A program made the translations under genes and the position numbers. This document shows, piece after piece, positions 33,701 through 45,075 of a DNA stretch of 64,000 nt (positions within the stretch are counted from its first letter, which is position 1; every line of letters begins with the position of its first letter). The notes under the pieces are model-generated. The model worked only from the letters and a program-made list of their open reading frames with translations, was not told the origin of the DNA and did no database searches. Source of the stretch: Prorocentrum cordatum (Eukaryota; Sar; Dinophyceae; Prorocentrales; Prorocentraceae); NCBI GenBank assembly GCA_963575745.1, contig CAUYUJ010014277.1:79591-143590 (forward strand), given 5' to 3'.

Positions 33701-35566
33701 GGAGGGGCTGCGCCGACGAGATGAGAAGCAGCCCCCCCTCCAACAGCGCAGCGCTGAATCTGGCGAGCACGTCGCAATTGCACCGCCCACGTATTTTGAC
33801 GCGGGCGCGGGCGCCTTCCCCGTCGGGGATTGCGAGCGCCTCGCTCGAATCGGCGCGCGGTGGGCTTTGCGCGCGCGAGCTGGGTTTGGACAAGCGCGCC
33901 TACATGTCCCGAACGCATTCGCTTTATGGAAGCTGGCTTCTCGGCGCGCTGATGCACAGCCACCGTCGCGCTCGCGCAGCGGGCGCAGCGATGCCCATGA
34001 CACGTTCCAGGCGGGCCCTGGACGTCATGGGGCGCGCCAGTTTCCGCGGCGCGGAGCGCCGCCTTCGCGACCTTGTCCGCCAGGCGCGCGCTGAACATCG
34101 GCGGGCTCCTGTTGGGCCAAGGGCCCAAACCAAAGCGAGCGAACATGCCGCTCGGCGGAATTGCGCGCGTGGCCGCAGCATTGCAGATCGCCGACGCGGC
34201 GTTCCACGTGCACGCAACGCGTTCTCTCGATGGCGGCGCGGCCCGACGCGCAGGCGCCGCCTCGGAGGGTTGCGCTGCGCTGGCGCGAAACCGTGGACGC
34301 GCTGCGGGCGCACTTCGCACGAGGCGAGGCGCCGCGCGCACGCGCGGTTTCCGAGCTCCCACCACTCGGCTCCGCACGCGCGATGCTGGCGCGTCTGCGC
34401 GGCGAGGCGCACGCCCGAGCGAGGGCGCGCCGCTTGGGCAATGGTCGCAGGGCGCGCCTCGGAGCGCAGTCGCCGCGCCGCGCCAGCCGCGGCGCGCTGC
34501 GCTGGGGGGCGCGGACCGCGCAGACCTGGGAAGTGGCGCGGGATGCCTTGGCGCGCTCAGATGCGCGCGCGGCTCGGCCCGCGCGTTCGAGGTGGGCGCC
34601 AGGTGCCCTTTGAATTGTGAGCGGGCGCGCGAACTTCGATTTCGGCGGCATTGCGTTGCTTGTGCGGCGCGGCATGGTTGCGCCCGTGGCCCGCGAGGCG
34701 CCGCTGGCGCCATCTCGTGCATTGATTGTCCCGCGCGGCCCAAGCGACGCGCGCGGCTCGGCCGGAATGGCGCTGCGAGGCTTGCTTCGCAATGCCCCGC
34801 GCGCCTGGCAACGCAGACAGGCGGCAATTGGCGGCTCTGCGTTCGCGCGTGGCGCCGCGAGCGGCAGGCGCTGCAAGGGCGGGGAGGGGGTGGCGCAGGG
34901 CTACTGCGGCGAACGTCGGGCGCGTCGCAGCAACGCGCGGTTCGGCGAGGTGCTGTGCAACGACGCTCCTGTGCAGCGGATCGTCGCGTCATGGTCGCAG
35001 CGCCGAGCGCGGCCATGGGCGTGGGGAGGGATAGCGCCGCGGCACGCGCGTCAAGCGCTGAGACCGCGTCGAACACCCACCGATGTCTCATGGCAGGCGC
35101 CGCGCCGCGAACCAGACGAGAATTCCATCGCTGCCAAGTGCGGCCCAGCGACTTCGGAGTTGGCGCCGAACGCCGCCACGGGGTCGCCCCGACCACGTCG
35201 ACGCGGAGACGGAACGCCTGAGGATCGCGTTAGGCTCGCTCTTAGCAGAAGCTGGCAGCGCGAAAGCCACCCTGGGCCCCGACCACGTTGGCGCGAGGCC
35301 GCTGGGGGAGGCGACTTAGACCGCGCATGCAAATTGAAGCAGCCTGTGCTCGGTCGTCCTTCGGCCGAACATAGTGGCCCGCGGCGCGCGCTCGGCTGGC
35401 GCAGTGGAAGGCGGTCGGCGAACCGCCAGGCCGCCGCGGTGCGATTCACAGCGCGCAGCTGGCACAATTCGCACCAACCGCGCGGCGCCCCGCGATTGCC
35501 GCGAAGTTGAGCACGCGGCGGCGCGGCGCACGCTGGCGCCGCCGCCGATCGCGCGGCCCTGGAAAG
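30706..35566. repeat. Direct segmental duplication, copy 1
   Basis: About 4.86 kb matches 37,099-41,955 in the same orientation. The offset is 6,393 bp at the start and about 6,386-6,388 bp further in, because of small indels near 30,810. By eye, differences are mostly single bases. The shared block begins at TAGTCGGTCTTGG and ends at GCGGCCCTGGAAAGG. It contains a complete copy of the minus-strand gene at 30,785-32,245 plus about 3.3 kb of very GC-rich DNA (32,246-35,566). In that DNA several frames on both strands are open through base bias, and I call no gene. Confidence 0.9.
30785..32245 (-). CDS. Unrecognised duplicated gene, copy 1
   Basis: The frame from the Met at 32,245 starts with an Arg/Lys/Ala-rich basic stretch that may be disordered, and continues to SRGSVCTCDARGSKSDAVDS near 31,930. 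About 31,925-31,710 is C/T-rich on the sense strand and reads as poly-Ser/Pro, so it is probably an intron. The next exon is well mixed and protein-like, with motifs SIDHFLFHKNHLSWMPRG, EECDDNFIQIEFP-like sequence, a MTHSQCSDATGSD stretch and GKFLHDYMLCVRSD. It ends in Ser/Thr/Gly/Pro-rich sequence. A further exon in another phase (GEEDEGADAALVTTTKTDY) lies at 30,780-30,700 and is cut at the duplication edge. I do not know the family. Copy 2 is nearly identical. Confidence 0.55.
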   Translation of the reverse strand: MWISFAPRCQRRRADGKARPRRAAQQRARRRSRPRRANPNHSKLAKQKRRGPTLASKQTAGQEIENARSVLAAPELEVDVTVSRGSVCTCDARGSKSDAVDSWGGTATRRYLILLVCPPPPLSSSSAAPLSPSSSFSPLTWSPLSCRHPPPPRPCAGCPLITSTSSSLSSCSLIARSPKIIGMKKGSKSTGHGDQPAGPASIDHFLFHKNHLSWMPRGVSEKTYKANNRFADEAGNAIERISASETADQSGFAKESVGECDDNFIQIEFPKAVWMTHSQCSDATGSDVKTDGPRRFRLPNLEGGEEMIEYCCVNLAGQLPHPAAKLAAATGADRKRHLLEPKSRVLEQQGKFLHDYMLCVRSDKLNANLPRESRATWPRTQFAAPLDGQTGASAVPREGLPSAMLPPSWPTGVVDPPGEANAPVVRGADGSQRSTTGAPPPQIAKKGVTLGRSTSAAASSSDQLPQTQVAPGAPEKLSDAGPPGRF

Positions 35567-37020
35567 GAAGGCATCCTCGATGGACCAGCGCTCCGAACGT
35601 TCCACTCGAATCTGCGGAAGGCATCCTGGATGGAGTCCAGCGTGGGCTTTGCCAAGAGCAAATGGTGGTTTACCATCGGGGACTTCTCGGCCCCCTCGCG
35701 GGGGAGGTCGCGCCCGAACGCGGCGCTGCCCGCGAGCGCCTTCACCGCGCGGGTGCCCGCGGGCGCAGCCCCCCGCTGCAGGGAGCTCAAGTCCGCCAGC
35801 CCAAACAGGGGCATCCAGCGTGCTGCTTTGCGGCGCCCGTGAAGGTGGAGGCGACGATTGAGGGTCGACGATCCGCGTCGACGTCGACGGGGAGGAGACG
35901 AGCGCGAGGACGGGAACGGAGACGAATACGACACGGAAGAGCAAGGGTAGGAGAGGCGATCGATCGTGACCACTGCAACGGCGACGAGAACGGCCCCGAC
36001 CAACGATCGGATATCGGGATCGACGTCGATCGAAACCACGCCAAGGAGGACTGAGCAGCATGAGGGCGAGGTGCACGAGGGGGAAAGCAAGTGACGAGAG
36101 GGTTGGGGGAAACGAGAGTGGGAGGAACGGGGAAGGGGGGGGGGCGAAATTGATGCCAAACAAGCTGCCAGGGGTGGTGCCGAGAGGCCGGCGGGAGACA
36201 AGCGGGTGAGCAGTGCGAATAGGTGAAGGCGGGACGGGTTGATGAGGAGAAAGGGGGGGAGTTGCACGAGGGCTTGGGTGGGCAGTGGCAGGGGCAAGAG
36301 GAGCTGCAGGATAAACCGACGACGGGCGAAGGGCGGATGTGGAGGAAGAGGTTGGCGCGGCGGAAGTGGCAGAAGCCTCGAGGAACCTCGAGGACGTCGG
36401 AGTCAGGAAACTCCAAGCGCGGCATGGCCAATAATGCCAGCGCTCTGCACGAAACCAGGACGGACGAGATAGTCTCGTTAGCCTCCTCGGGATAGGGGTC
36501 CCGCAGCGCCCCGAACTTCTGAGCGGCAATGTCCGCGGCCTCAGCCACGCGGTTGAAGCCGATCTTCTCGTCCAGGATGAGGGGCGCGAGGGGCGTCTCC
36601 ACGTGGAGCTGCTTCAACAGCAGTAGGAAGTCAGCTCCATCAGCGCCGCAGGTCTTCAAGAGGGGCTTCGTCGCGTCGAACTCGCCATTCGCTTCGATGG
36701 GTGGCGGCTCAGGGATGGCGCGCAGCTCGCTTATGGCTAGCTGGCGCCCCGTCTCGTTCACGGCATCGTTGACATCCTGGGCCTTGATGGCAGCCATCCG
36801 ATGCACCGCGGGGTCGTTGGTGATCAGCGGTCGCTCGGAATCCGAGCCGACGTTGTCGATCGCAGCCGTGCGCTCGTCGGGCTCGAGGGTCAGCGCGCTG
36901 TCCTCCTTCAGCTTTTTCCATGCGACAACTCTGCGGAGGTGGATCGTCATGATGGAGACTTCGGAAGCATACCTCTTGTCCGTTGGGTTCTTCTCAGAAG
37001 AAGTCTTCGTAATCGTTAGG
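35567..37020 (-). CDS. Unrecognised multi-exon gene between the duplicated copies
   Basis: From about 37,020 a minus frame gives KTSSEKNPTDKRYASEVSIM and, from the Met at 36,950, a well-mixed acidic protein (ADFLLLLKQLHVETPLAPLI, FGALRDPYPEEANETISSVL) to about 36,390. A sense-strand pyrimidine-rich block at about 36,380-35,840 is probably an intron. A last exon at about 35,830-35,567 carries LFGLADLSSLQRG and VNHHLLLAKPTLDSIQDAFR and runs to the edge of copy 1. Because copy 2 ends with TTTKTDY immediately upstream, these exons may be the downstream part of the copy 2 gene, giving a tandem unit of about 6.39 kb. Function is unknown. Confidence 0.5.
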
Positions 37021-37025
37021 CTGGG

Positions 37026-38631
37026 TTATGCCTGGTGCTCTGGCGCGCCGAGGGGTGCGCCGCGCAATATCTGCATGGGCTGCAGCTGGCTGGTCCAATA
37101 GTCGGTCTTGGTGGTGGTCACCGGCGCGGCGTCGGCACCCTCGTCCTCCTCGCCCATGGCAGAAACCCCCGCGTGGCTCAGGACCGCCCCGGGGGCCCCG
37201 CGTCGGAGCGGGGGCCCCCAGTGCCACCTGCGTCTGTGGAAGCTGGTCGCTCGAGGAGGCTGCAGCGGAAGTGCTGCGGCCCAGCGTGATCCCCTTCTTG
37301 GCAATCTGCGGGGGCGGGGCCCCTGTGGTTGACCTCTGCGACCCGTCGGCCCCGCGGACGACTGGCGCGTTGGCCTCGCCAGGGGGGTCGACGACGCCAG
37401 TCTGCCAAGATGGGGGCAGCATCGCACTTGGCAGACCTTCGCGAGGCACGGCGCTCGCGCCAGTCTGTCCGTCGAGAGGCGCCGCGAACTGGGTCCGCGG
37501 CCAGGTCGCCCGAGACTCCCGCGGCAGGTTGGCGTTGAGCTTGTCAGAGCGGACACAGAGCATGTAGTCGTGCAAAAACTTGCCCTGCTGCTCGAAGACG
37601 CGGGGTTCGGGTTCGAGCAGGTGTCGTTTCCGATCCGCCCCGGTCGTAGTGGCGAGCTTCGCCGCGGGGTAGGGCAGCTGCCCCGCCAAGTTGACGCAGC
37701 AGTATTCGATCATCTCTTCGCCGCCCTCCAAGTTCGGCAGCCGAAGGCGCCTCGGTCCGTCAGTCTTCACGTCCGAACCCGTCGCGTCAGAGCATTGCGA
37801 ATGCGTCATCCAGACTGCCTTTGGGAACTCGATCTGGATGAAATTGTCGTCGCATTCGCCCGCCGACTCCTTCGCGAAGCCGGACTGATCCACAGTCTCT
37901 GAGGCACTGATTCTCTCAATCGCGTTGCCCGCCTCATCCGCGAAGCGGTTGTCAGCCTTGTAAGTCTTCTCAGAGACGCCCCGCGGCATCCAGGACAAGT
38001 GATTCTGCTGGAACAAGAAGTGGTCAATGCTGGCTGGGCCGACTGGCTGGTCGCCGTGCCCAGTGGGCTTCGAACCCTTCTTCGCCCCGATGATCGTCGG
38101 GCTTCGGGCGATTAAAGCAAACGAGGAAAAGGAGGAGGACTTCGAGGTGATAAGGGGGCAACCAGCACAGGGGCGAGGAGGAGGAGGATGGGGGCAGGAT
38201 AAGGGAGACCAGGTGAGGGGGGAAAAGGAGGACGAGGGCGAGAGGGGCGCCGCGGAGGATGAGGAGAGGGGGGGGGGGGGACAAACGAGAAGGATAAGGT
38301 AGCGTCGGGTCGCAGTCCCACCCCAGCTGTCGACGGCGTCACTCTTGGAGCCGCGCGCGTCGCAGGTGCAAACCGAGCCCCGGGAAACGGTGACATCCAC
38401 CTCCAGCTCGGGGGCCGCGAGGACTGAGCGGGCGTTCTCGATCTCCTGTCCTGCCGTTTGTTTTGAAGCCAAGGTCGGGCCCCTCCTTTTCTGTTTGGCC
38501 AGCTTGCTATGGTTTGGATTGGCCCGCCGCGGCCGCGACCGTCGCCGCGCCCGCTGTTGGGCGGCGCGCCGCGGCCGCGCCTTCCCGTCGGCGCGGCGCC
38601 GCTGGCAGCGCGGGGCAAAACTGATCCACAC
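37026..38631 (-). CDS. Unrecognised duplicated gene, copy 2
   Basis: This is nearly the same protein as the copy at 30,785-32,245: the same basic head from the Met at 38,631, the same intron-like poly-Ser/Pro block (about 38,310-38,100) and the same second exon (SIDHFLFQQNHLSWMPRG, GKFLHDYMLCVRSD). Substitutions are scattered and none destroys the frame. At 37,160-37,100 another phase encodes GEEDEGADAAPVTTTKTDY, then passes the duplication edge and continues LQPMQILRGAPLG to a TAG near 37,028. It probably connects to the exons at 37,020-36,390. Both copies being open suggests a recent duplication or continued selection. Confidence 0.55.
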
Positions 38632-41600
38632 ATGATGGGGGCCCCGACTCTCTTTCGGAGGAGGCGCGGCGGCGGCGCCCGCAACCCGGCGTGCGCGGGC
38701 AGGTCTCGCCAGAAAACCGTGACCTCATGGGTGTGGCATGTATGGGATTGCGCCCGAGTGGCCACTATGTGCACCTGCCAACCAATCAGCGCGTTGTGAA
38801 CACCTGACAATTTGAATTTCCATGCCCCGAAGAGCCCCGAGCTACTGAATGGTGGGGGAGGGGCTGATACAGCATGCTCCCAAACGTCCACTTCTAAGAT
38901 CCTCAGTGGGGAGCTGAACACAATGCAGCAAAGGCACACTGAGAGTCTGAATTGGCACCAAGAAAGACGATGGGGAGATTTCAAGATGGAAGGGTTGAGC
39001 GATTGTATATCAATCGGCGGGCGGACCAATTGTCACGAGCGACATGCAAGCAACTGGGGGCCGAGCCGTCGCAGAAACGAGCCCACAAACAGAGCGCGCC
39101 TACGCAGAATTGCGGCAAAACCACGTGCGCCTCCGCATTTGCACGCAGGGGCGTTGAACGCATGGGTGCTGGGACGCGGCGTTGGATTGGCGCGGTGCAC
39201 CGTTTCGCCGTTGCTCGGCGCTAACATGCACTGGCGCACCGTTTAGGCTGAATTGCGGGCGCCGTCGCAAGGGCCAGATCGTGCTGCGCATGCGAAGCCG
39301 AAGTACCGATGCTACGACGCGGGCCCGCAAGAAAAGGGCAGGGGCCCATGAAAACGTCAAGGACGCACGCGGTCTGGAACGAGCTGCTGGAGGACGCCGC
39401 AATCGGTGGAGCCACCGGTGTCGCGTGGAAGCTGTGGTCAGCAAGCGATGCTGGCAGTGGCAGGCGGGTTCTTGGTGGAATGGCTAACTGCGGCGTTTGG
39501 GAAGGTCTCGTGGACGGCGCGTGTACGACGTCAGTCTGCGAGGAAATATCATCGCAGCGCTCATGGTTGCAGTTGGCCGTGGGCGGTGGATGTATGATGC
39601 TAATGTCGCGCGCGGCGCTGCGCGCCCATCGGCGTTGGCGGTAGGAATTCGGCACCATCGCGGGTCAACGATGTGCTCGCCATGGAGCGCAACAGCGGCG
39701 CTGGAACCACCGCCAGGGCGGTCGGGCGCGGCGTAGCGGGCCGACGGGCGTCAACCCTGATTCCCGATGTGGTCGCGAACGTTGCGGGCAATGGAGATGG
39801 CAATTGCGCGTGGACGTCGCTCCCGTTCTATTGAGTTGTTCGATGCGGACGGCGGCGCCCTTGCGGCGTCGTCTGAATAGGCGCGGCGAGTCGGGCGCTG
39901 CCTCAAGCGTAAAATAACGCCACATCCCCCCTTTGAGCCAAAGCGTTTTCTTGGTTGAGCGGTCAACGCACGGCGCGCCCCAAGGGCGAGGATGAACCGT
40001 AGCGCGGCAGGTCGATCGATGCGCTGGCAGCGAGACACACCCTCGTCGGCGCGGCGGGCGTCCGAGCGACGAGCAGCGCGCGGAAAAGGAGGGGCTGCGC
40101 CGACGAGGTGAGAAGCAGTTCCCCCTCCAACAGCGCAGCGCTGAATCTGGCGAGCACGTCGCAGTTGCACCGCCCATGTATTTTGACGCGGGCGCGGGCG
40201 CCTTCCCCGTCGGGGATTGCGAGCGCCTCGCTCGAATCGGCGCGCGGTGGGCCTTGCGCGCGCGAGCTGGGTTTGGACAAGCGCGCCTACATGTCCCGAA
40301 AGCATTCGCTTTATGGAAGCTGGCTTCTCGGCGCGCTGATGCACGGCCACCGTCGCGCTCGCGCAGCGGGCGCAGCGATGCCCATGACACTTTCCAGGCG
40401 GGCCCTGGACGTCATGGGGCGCGCCAGTTTCCGCGGCGCGGAGCGCCGCCTTCGCGACCATGTCCGCCAGGCGCGCGCTGAACATCGGCGGGCTCCTGTT
40501 GGGCCAAGGGCCCAAACCAAAGCGAGCGAACATGCCGCTCGGCGGAATTGCGCGCGTGGCCGCAGCATTGCAGATCGCCGACGCGGCGTTCCACGTGCAC
40601 GCAACGCGTTCTCTCGATGGCGGCGCGGCCCGACGCGCAAGCGCCGCCCCGGAGGGTTGCGCTGCGCTTGCGCGAAACCGTGGACGCGCTGCGGGCGCGC
40701 TTCGCACGAAGCGAGGCGCTGCGCGCACGCGCGGTTTCCGAGCTCCCACCGCTCGGCTCCGCACGCGCGATGCTGGCGCGTCTGCGCGGCGAGGCGCTCG
40801 CCCGAGCGAGGGCGCGCCGCTTGGGCAATGGTCGCAGGGCGCGCCTCGGAGCGCAGTCGCCGCGCCGCGCCAGCCGCGGCGCGCTGCGCTGGGGGGCGCG
40901 GACCGCGCAGACCTGGGAAGTGGCGCGGGATGCCTTGGCGCGCTGAGCTGCGCGCGCGGCTCGGCCCGCGCGTTCGAGGTGGGCGCCAGGTGCCCTTTGA
41001 ATTGTGAGCGGGCGCGCGAACTTAGATTTCGGCGGCATTGCGTTGCTTGTGCGGCGCGGCAGAGTTGCGCCCGTGGCCCGCGAGGCGCCGCTGGCGCCAT
41101 CTCGTGCATTGATTGTCCCGCGCGGCCCAAGCGACGCGCGCGGCTCGGCCGGAATGGCGCTGCGAGGTTTGCTTCGCAATGCCCCGCGCGCCTGGCAACG
41201 CAGACAGGCGGCAATTGGCGGCTCTGCGTTCGCGCGTGGCGCCGCGAGCGGCAGGCGCTGCAAGGGCGGGGGGGGGGGTGGCGCAGGGCTACTGCGGCGA
41301 ACGTCGGGCGCGTCGCAGCAACGCGCGGTTCGGCGAGGCGCTGTGCAACGACGCGCCTGTGTAGCGGATCGTCGCGTCATGGTCGCAGCGCCGAGCACGG
41401 CCATGGGCGTGGAGAGGGATAGCGCCGCGGCACGCGCGTCAGGCGCTGAGACCGCGTCGAACACCCACCGATGTCTCATGGCAGGCGCCGCGCCGCGAAC
41501 CAGACGAGAATTCCATCGCTGCCAAGTGCGGCCCAGCGACTTCGGAGTTGGCGCCGAACGCCGTCGCGGGGTCGCCCCGACCACGTCGACGCGGAGACAG

Positions 41601-41955
41601 AACGCCTGAGGATCGCGATAGGCTCGCTCTGAGCAGAAGCTGGCCGCGCGAAAGCCACCCTGGGCCCCGACCACGTTGGCGCGAGGCCGCTGGGGGGGGC
41701 GACTTAGACCGCGCATGAAAATTGAAGCAGCCTGTGCTCGGTCGGCCTTCGACCGAACATAGTGGCCCGCGGCGCGCGCTCGGCTGGCGCAGTGGAAGGC
41801 GGTCGGCGAACCGCCAGGCCGCCGCGGTGCGATTCACAGCGTGCAGCTGGCACAATTCGCACCAACCGCGCGGCGCGCCGCGATTGCCGCGAAGTTGAGC
41901 ACGCGGCGGCGCGGCGCACGCTGGCGCCGCCGCCGATCACGCGGCCCTGGAAAGG
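37099..41955. repeat. Direct segmental duplication, copy 2
   Basis: Partner of the block at 30,706-35,566, in the same orientation. The right edge is sharp: after GCGGCCCTGGAAAGG copy 1 continues AAGGCATCC while copy 2 continues GCGGCGCACGCGG. The segment from 38,632 to 41,955 is extremely GC- and CGCG-rich and contains no gene I can support. Confidence 0.9.
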
Positions 41956-43855
41956 GCGGCGCACGCGGCGCGCGCAATGCGCGGTCGGCGGCTGCGCGCG
42001 GCACGTGGCGTGATATAGGCCCCGCAACAACGCCGTTGAATGCGCGTCGGCGGGCGAGGGCCGCGCGCGGCGACTCGCCGCCCATGGCCGCGTGGAGCAA
42101 GATGACGGCGTGAACGGTCGCGCGTTTTGGCGCGTTCGACACTCGCATGGCGCGCGATGGCTTCGCGATCGCGCAGCGGTATGGCCCGCGGACGCAATCG
42201 ATCACGCCGGAGAGAGCGAGGTTGCGATTCGGCAGCGCGGACGAGCGTAGAAATATGTTCAGGTTGGCGCGATGCGCGCATTGTATATCTCCGCCACTCC
42301 TGCGCGAGCGTGGAGGGCGCGCGCTTCTGGTTGCCAAGCTAACGCCGCGAAGGAGCGGTGGCGGCGCTGGGCCCATTGTCGCGCGACAGGGCCCGACGAC
42401 GCGAGAACCCTGCCCAATCCCGCATGGAGGGCGTTAAGGCGGGCGCCGAGCTGGCGGCGAACGCGCGAATGCAAGCGGCCCCTGTCAACCCGCACTTGCC
42501 AGCGACTCCTCGCGCGTCGCTGCAGGAGCGCCACCGCGCGCGCTTGGTCCAAGGACCGCAGACCGCGGCTCCGCGCCACTGGGCGTTCCGCCGATGGCCC
42601 GAGACGCGCGGGCAAGCCGCTGCGCCCGCGACCGGCGCCATGGGGGAGTTCGGTCGCCGACGGGGCGCCCGCGCGCCGGCATTGCGCGCGCGCGCCGAAG
42701 GGTGCGCGACGCCGCAGAGCGCGACCGCCTCGCAAATGACGCGTCGGGCAACGCGCGAATTTGGCGAGCGCGCGCCATTGCCTTTCCCGATCTGCCATCC
42801 TCATCGCGGCGCGCCGCGCTACGACCGATCACCGAGCGAACCCGCGGTGCCTCCAATAGAGCACGCGTTGCACCGCCGCGGCGGCATTGCGCGACCGCGC
42901 GAGCTCGGGCGCGGCGGGCGCCGACTCATCGCGGGGCGAGGTGTGCACCGCAAAACCAATTACAGTTTCAATTGAGTGCGCCACCCGCCACGCCGAGACA
43001 TCGCGGGCCCCGCAAGGTCGGGTGTCATTGGGGAGGCCCGCTGCCCGACGTGCGCCACGCACGCTTCAGCAGCCACTGCGAAGGGCCCGACGGCCGAGGC
43101 CATGCGCCGAAGAGGGCGCGAAGGGCGCCGTAGCCGACGACTTGCGATCTTGCGCGCGCGGGCGACGGAGGCGTGGATCGCGCGGGCGCGCGTCGGATCG
43201 GCGCGACGACGGATGAGCAAGGTTTCCGCGGCGGCTGCGTTGCGCGCGCCGCGGGGCGATGCGCTGACGGCGTGGGCTGCAGCGTGCGCGCGTGCACTCT
43301 TGTACATGTTCTGACGCGCGCGAAAATTGCCGGCGGGGCGGGCGGGCGGCGGGGCAGGGCGGGGCGGGGCGAAGGGGGGGGTGGTAGATTGCGAGCGCGC
43401 GCGCGTTCCAGCGCGCCTTTAATATAAAACATCTCAATGTTGCCAATAGCACTTTCGCTCCAACGTAAGAGGCTTTGGACTGTGACGCGCGACGCTCGTA
43501 TGCTTCCTTCGGAAAATTGGGAATGTCAAAGAGGTGTCTGGGAATTTCCGCGGCGCCCCTGCGCGACGCTTAAAGGTATCGAAAAAAGTTTCGGGATAGT
43601 ATCAAACAAATACTTTAGATATAAAAAATCAGCAGATCCGGCGCGCGAGTTTCTGAGAGCGTGGACTTGAGCTCGCTCAAGCTTCGCTCTGCAGGGGGGG
43701 GGGGGGGGCAGGGGCGGGCATTTAAGAGTATGTGGCGTGAGGTGTCCTCTTGCAAATGTCATCAGATTTAAGATGTGGATGCAGGCGTTTGCGAAGATGC
43801 TGATGTAGATGCTGATGCTGGCGTTAACGATGATGTTGACGTGGCTGTAAGATAT
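41956..43855. other. No supportable gene; very GC-rich then AT-richer DNA
   Basis: 41,956-43,430 is dense in GCGC and CGCG words, with open frames on both strands caused by composition. 43,431-43,670 is more AT-rich (for example TACTTTAGATATAAAAAATC near 43,609-43,628), then a G-run at 43,696-43,709. I find no motif, RNA gene or repeat boundary. Confidence 0.5.
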
Positions 43856-43859
43856 TGTC

Positions 43860-44080
43860 TCTTGTCCTCTAACAGGGATGTTGACGCGGCTGTGAGATGT
43901 TGTCTCTTGTCTTCTTGGTTTCCCCACTGCCCCTTGTCCTCTTAGTTTCCCCATGTGTCTTGCCCCCTTCGTTTCCGCATTGTCTCTTGTCCTCTTGGTT
44001 CCCCTATTGTCTCGTGGACTCTTGGTTCCCCTATTGTCTCTCGCCCCCCTGGCCCCCATATTGTCTGGGGCCTGGGTGGG
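43860..44080. repeat. Approximately 30-bp minisatellite
   Basis: The words TTGTCTCTTGTCCTCTTGG and CCCCTATTGTCTC recur about every 30 bp for six to seven copies, degrading toward 44,070. On the minus strand it reads as RDNRGTK-type repeats because the period is a multiple of three; I do not infer a protein from that alone. Confidence 0.65.
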
Positions 44081-44084
44081 CGGG

Positions 44085-44485
44085 GGGGCCCCCCAGGAGT
44101 GCGATTGCTGAAACCAATTGAAAACAATGGAAACGCGTCTTGGATCCGCGCAGCCTGCGACGCGACCCAAAAAACTGTGAAACTTAAACAAACAAACACA
44201 AATGGCAAATTTTCGGCCCCCGCCCCTTCCAGCTCCGGACTCCAGGAGGGCCCGCCAGGAGTGCGAGGTCCAAAAACCTGTGTTGTTGTCGGGGGGTAGT
44301 GTCGCAAGTTGTTTTTTTGTTCGGGGGGGGGTTCGGTAGTGGCGCAGGTTTCGCGGCCCTAAGACAAGGAAGCCTGTCGCTGTCATTGGGAAACCAATGA
44401 ATTCAAATGTTTTCGGCGCCCGTCCACCACGGCCCCAGGCCCCGGGAGGGCCCGCCAAGAGTGCGAGGTCCGAAAACGTGTGATT
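44085..44485. repeat. 200-bp tandem repeat
   Basis: The segment around GAGTGCGAGGTCC recurs at an offset of 200 bp (GTGCGAGGTC at 44,261 and 44,461), with flanking TTTTCGGC and GGAGGGCCCGCC also shared. A weaker partial copy (CAGGAGTGCGATTGC) lies near 44,094. No gene is evident. Confidence 0.65.
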
Positions 44486-44756
44486 TCTTGTTTTTGAGTG
44501 GTGTCACAAGTTTTTCCCAAGCAACGCCGAAAACGATATTCATATTTGCGGTATTCACAACTGCATATGGTTGGGTCCTTCGCCAGGCCAATTTTTTGGT
44601 GGCGTCGCAGGCTTCTTGGCCCTAGGGCCCAGTCCTGGAAACGTCTCCCACGTCAAATCCGTGGAAGCCCTGGAAACCCTGGGCGCCCTGAAAAGGCATC
44701 GGCGCGTTTCTTGGCATGGGCCCCGACTGCCCAGATCATCGATTCTCAAGATTACC

Positions 44757-45075
44757 CAGTGGCGAGCGGTAGCGACCGGTAGCGCTGTTTTGGTCGGTCA
44801 GATCGGTCGCGACCGGTCGCGACCGCTTCGGCGTTGCCGCTGTTGCCGACCCCAAACCGATCAGCCGCGACCGATCCGTTCCCGACGCCATGCCGTTTTG
44901 TTACCGGTGCAAGACCGACTTGTTGCCGACGATCTCAATCAACGATCTGACAATGATCTGACGTTTGACCATTGTCTGACCCAGTCGTGGCCTGACAATG
45001 ATCTGACGTCAGACCACCATTGTCAGGTATTTATCTGGTCTGACAATGATCTGACGTCAGACGTTTGTCAGGTCG
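44757..45075. repeat. Composite palindromic array, locus 1 (GCGACC and TGACAATG blocks)
   Basis: The left part (44,757-44,935) is made of GGTCGCGACC-like words. The right part (44,944-45,075) has repeated CTGACAATGATCTGACGTCAG units, each centred on the palindrome TGACGTCA with CAATG/CATTG arms. The same two word families reappear at 63,660-63,945 in swapped order, and the second alone at 58,271-58,405. It is a dispersed repeat family; whether it is a transposon end is not known. Confidence 0.75.

Noticed and set aside
33364-35196. A 610-codon minus frame (and a similar one at 39,751-41,214)
   Set aside because: All frames on both strands stay open in this CGCG-rich DNA, and the products are Ala/Arg/Pro mixtures without motifs.
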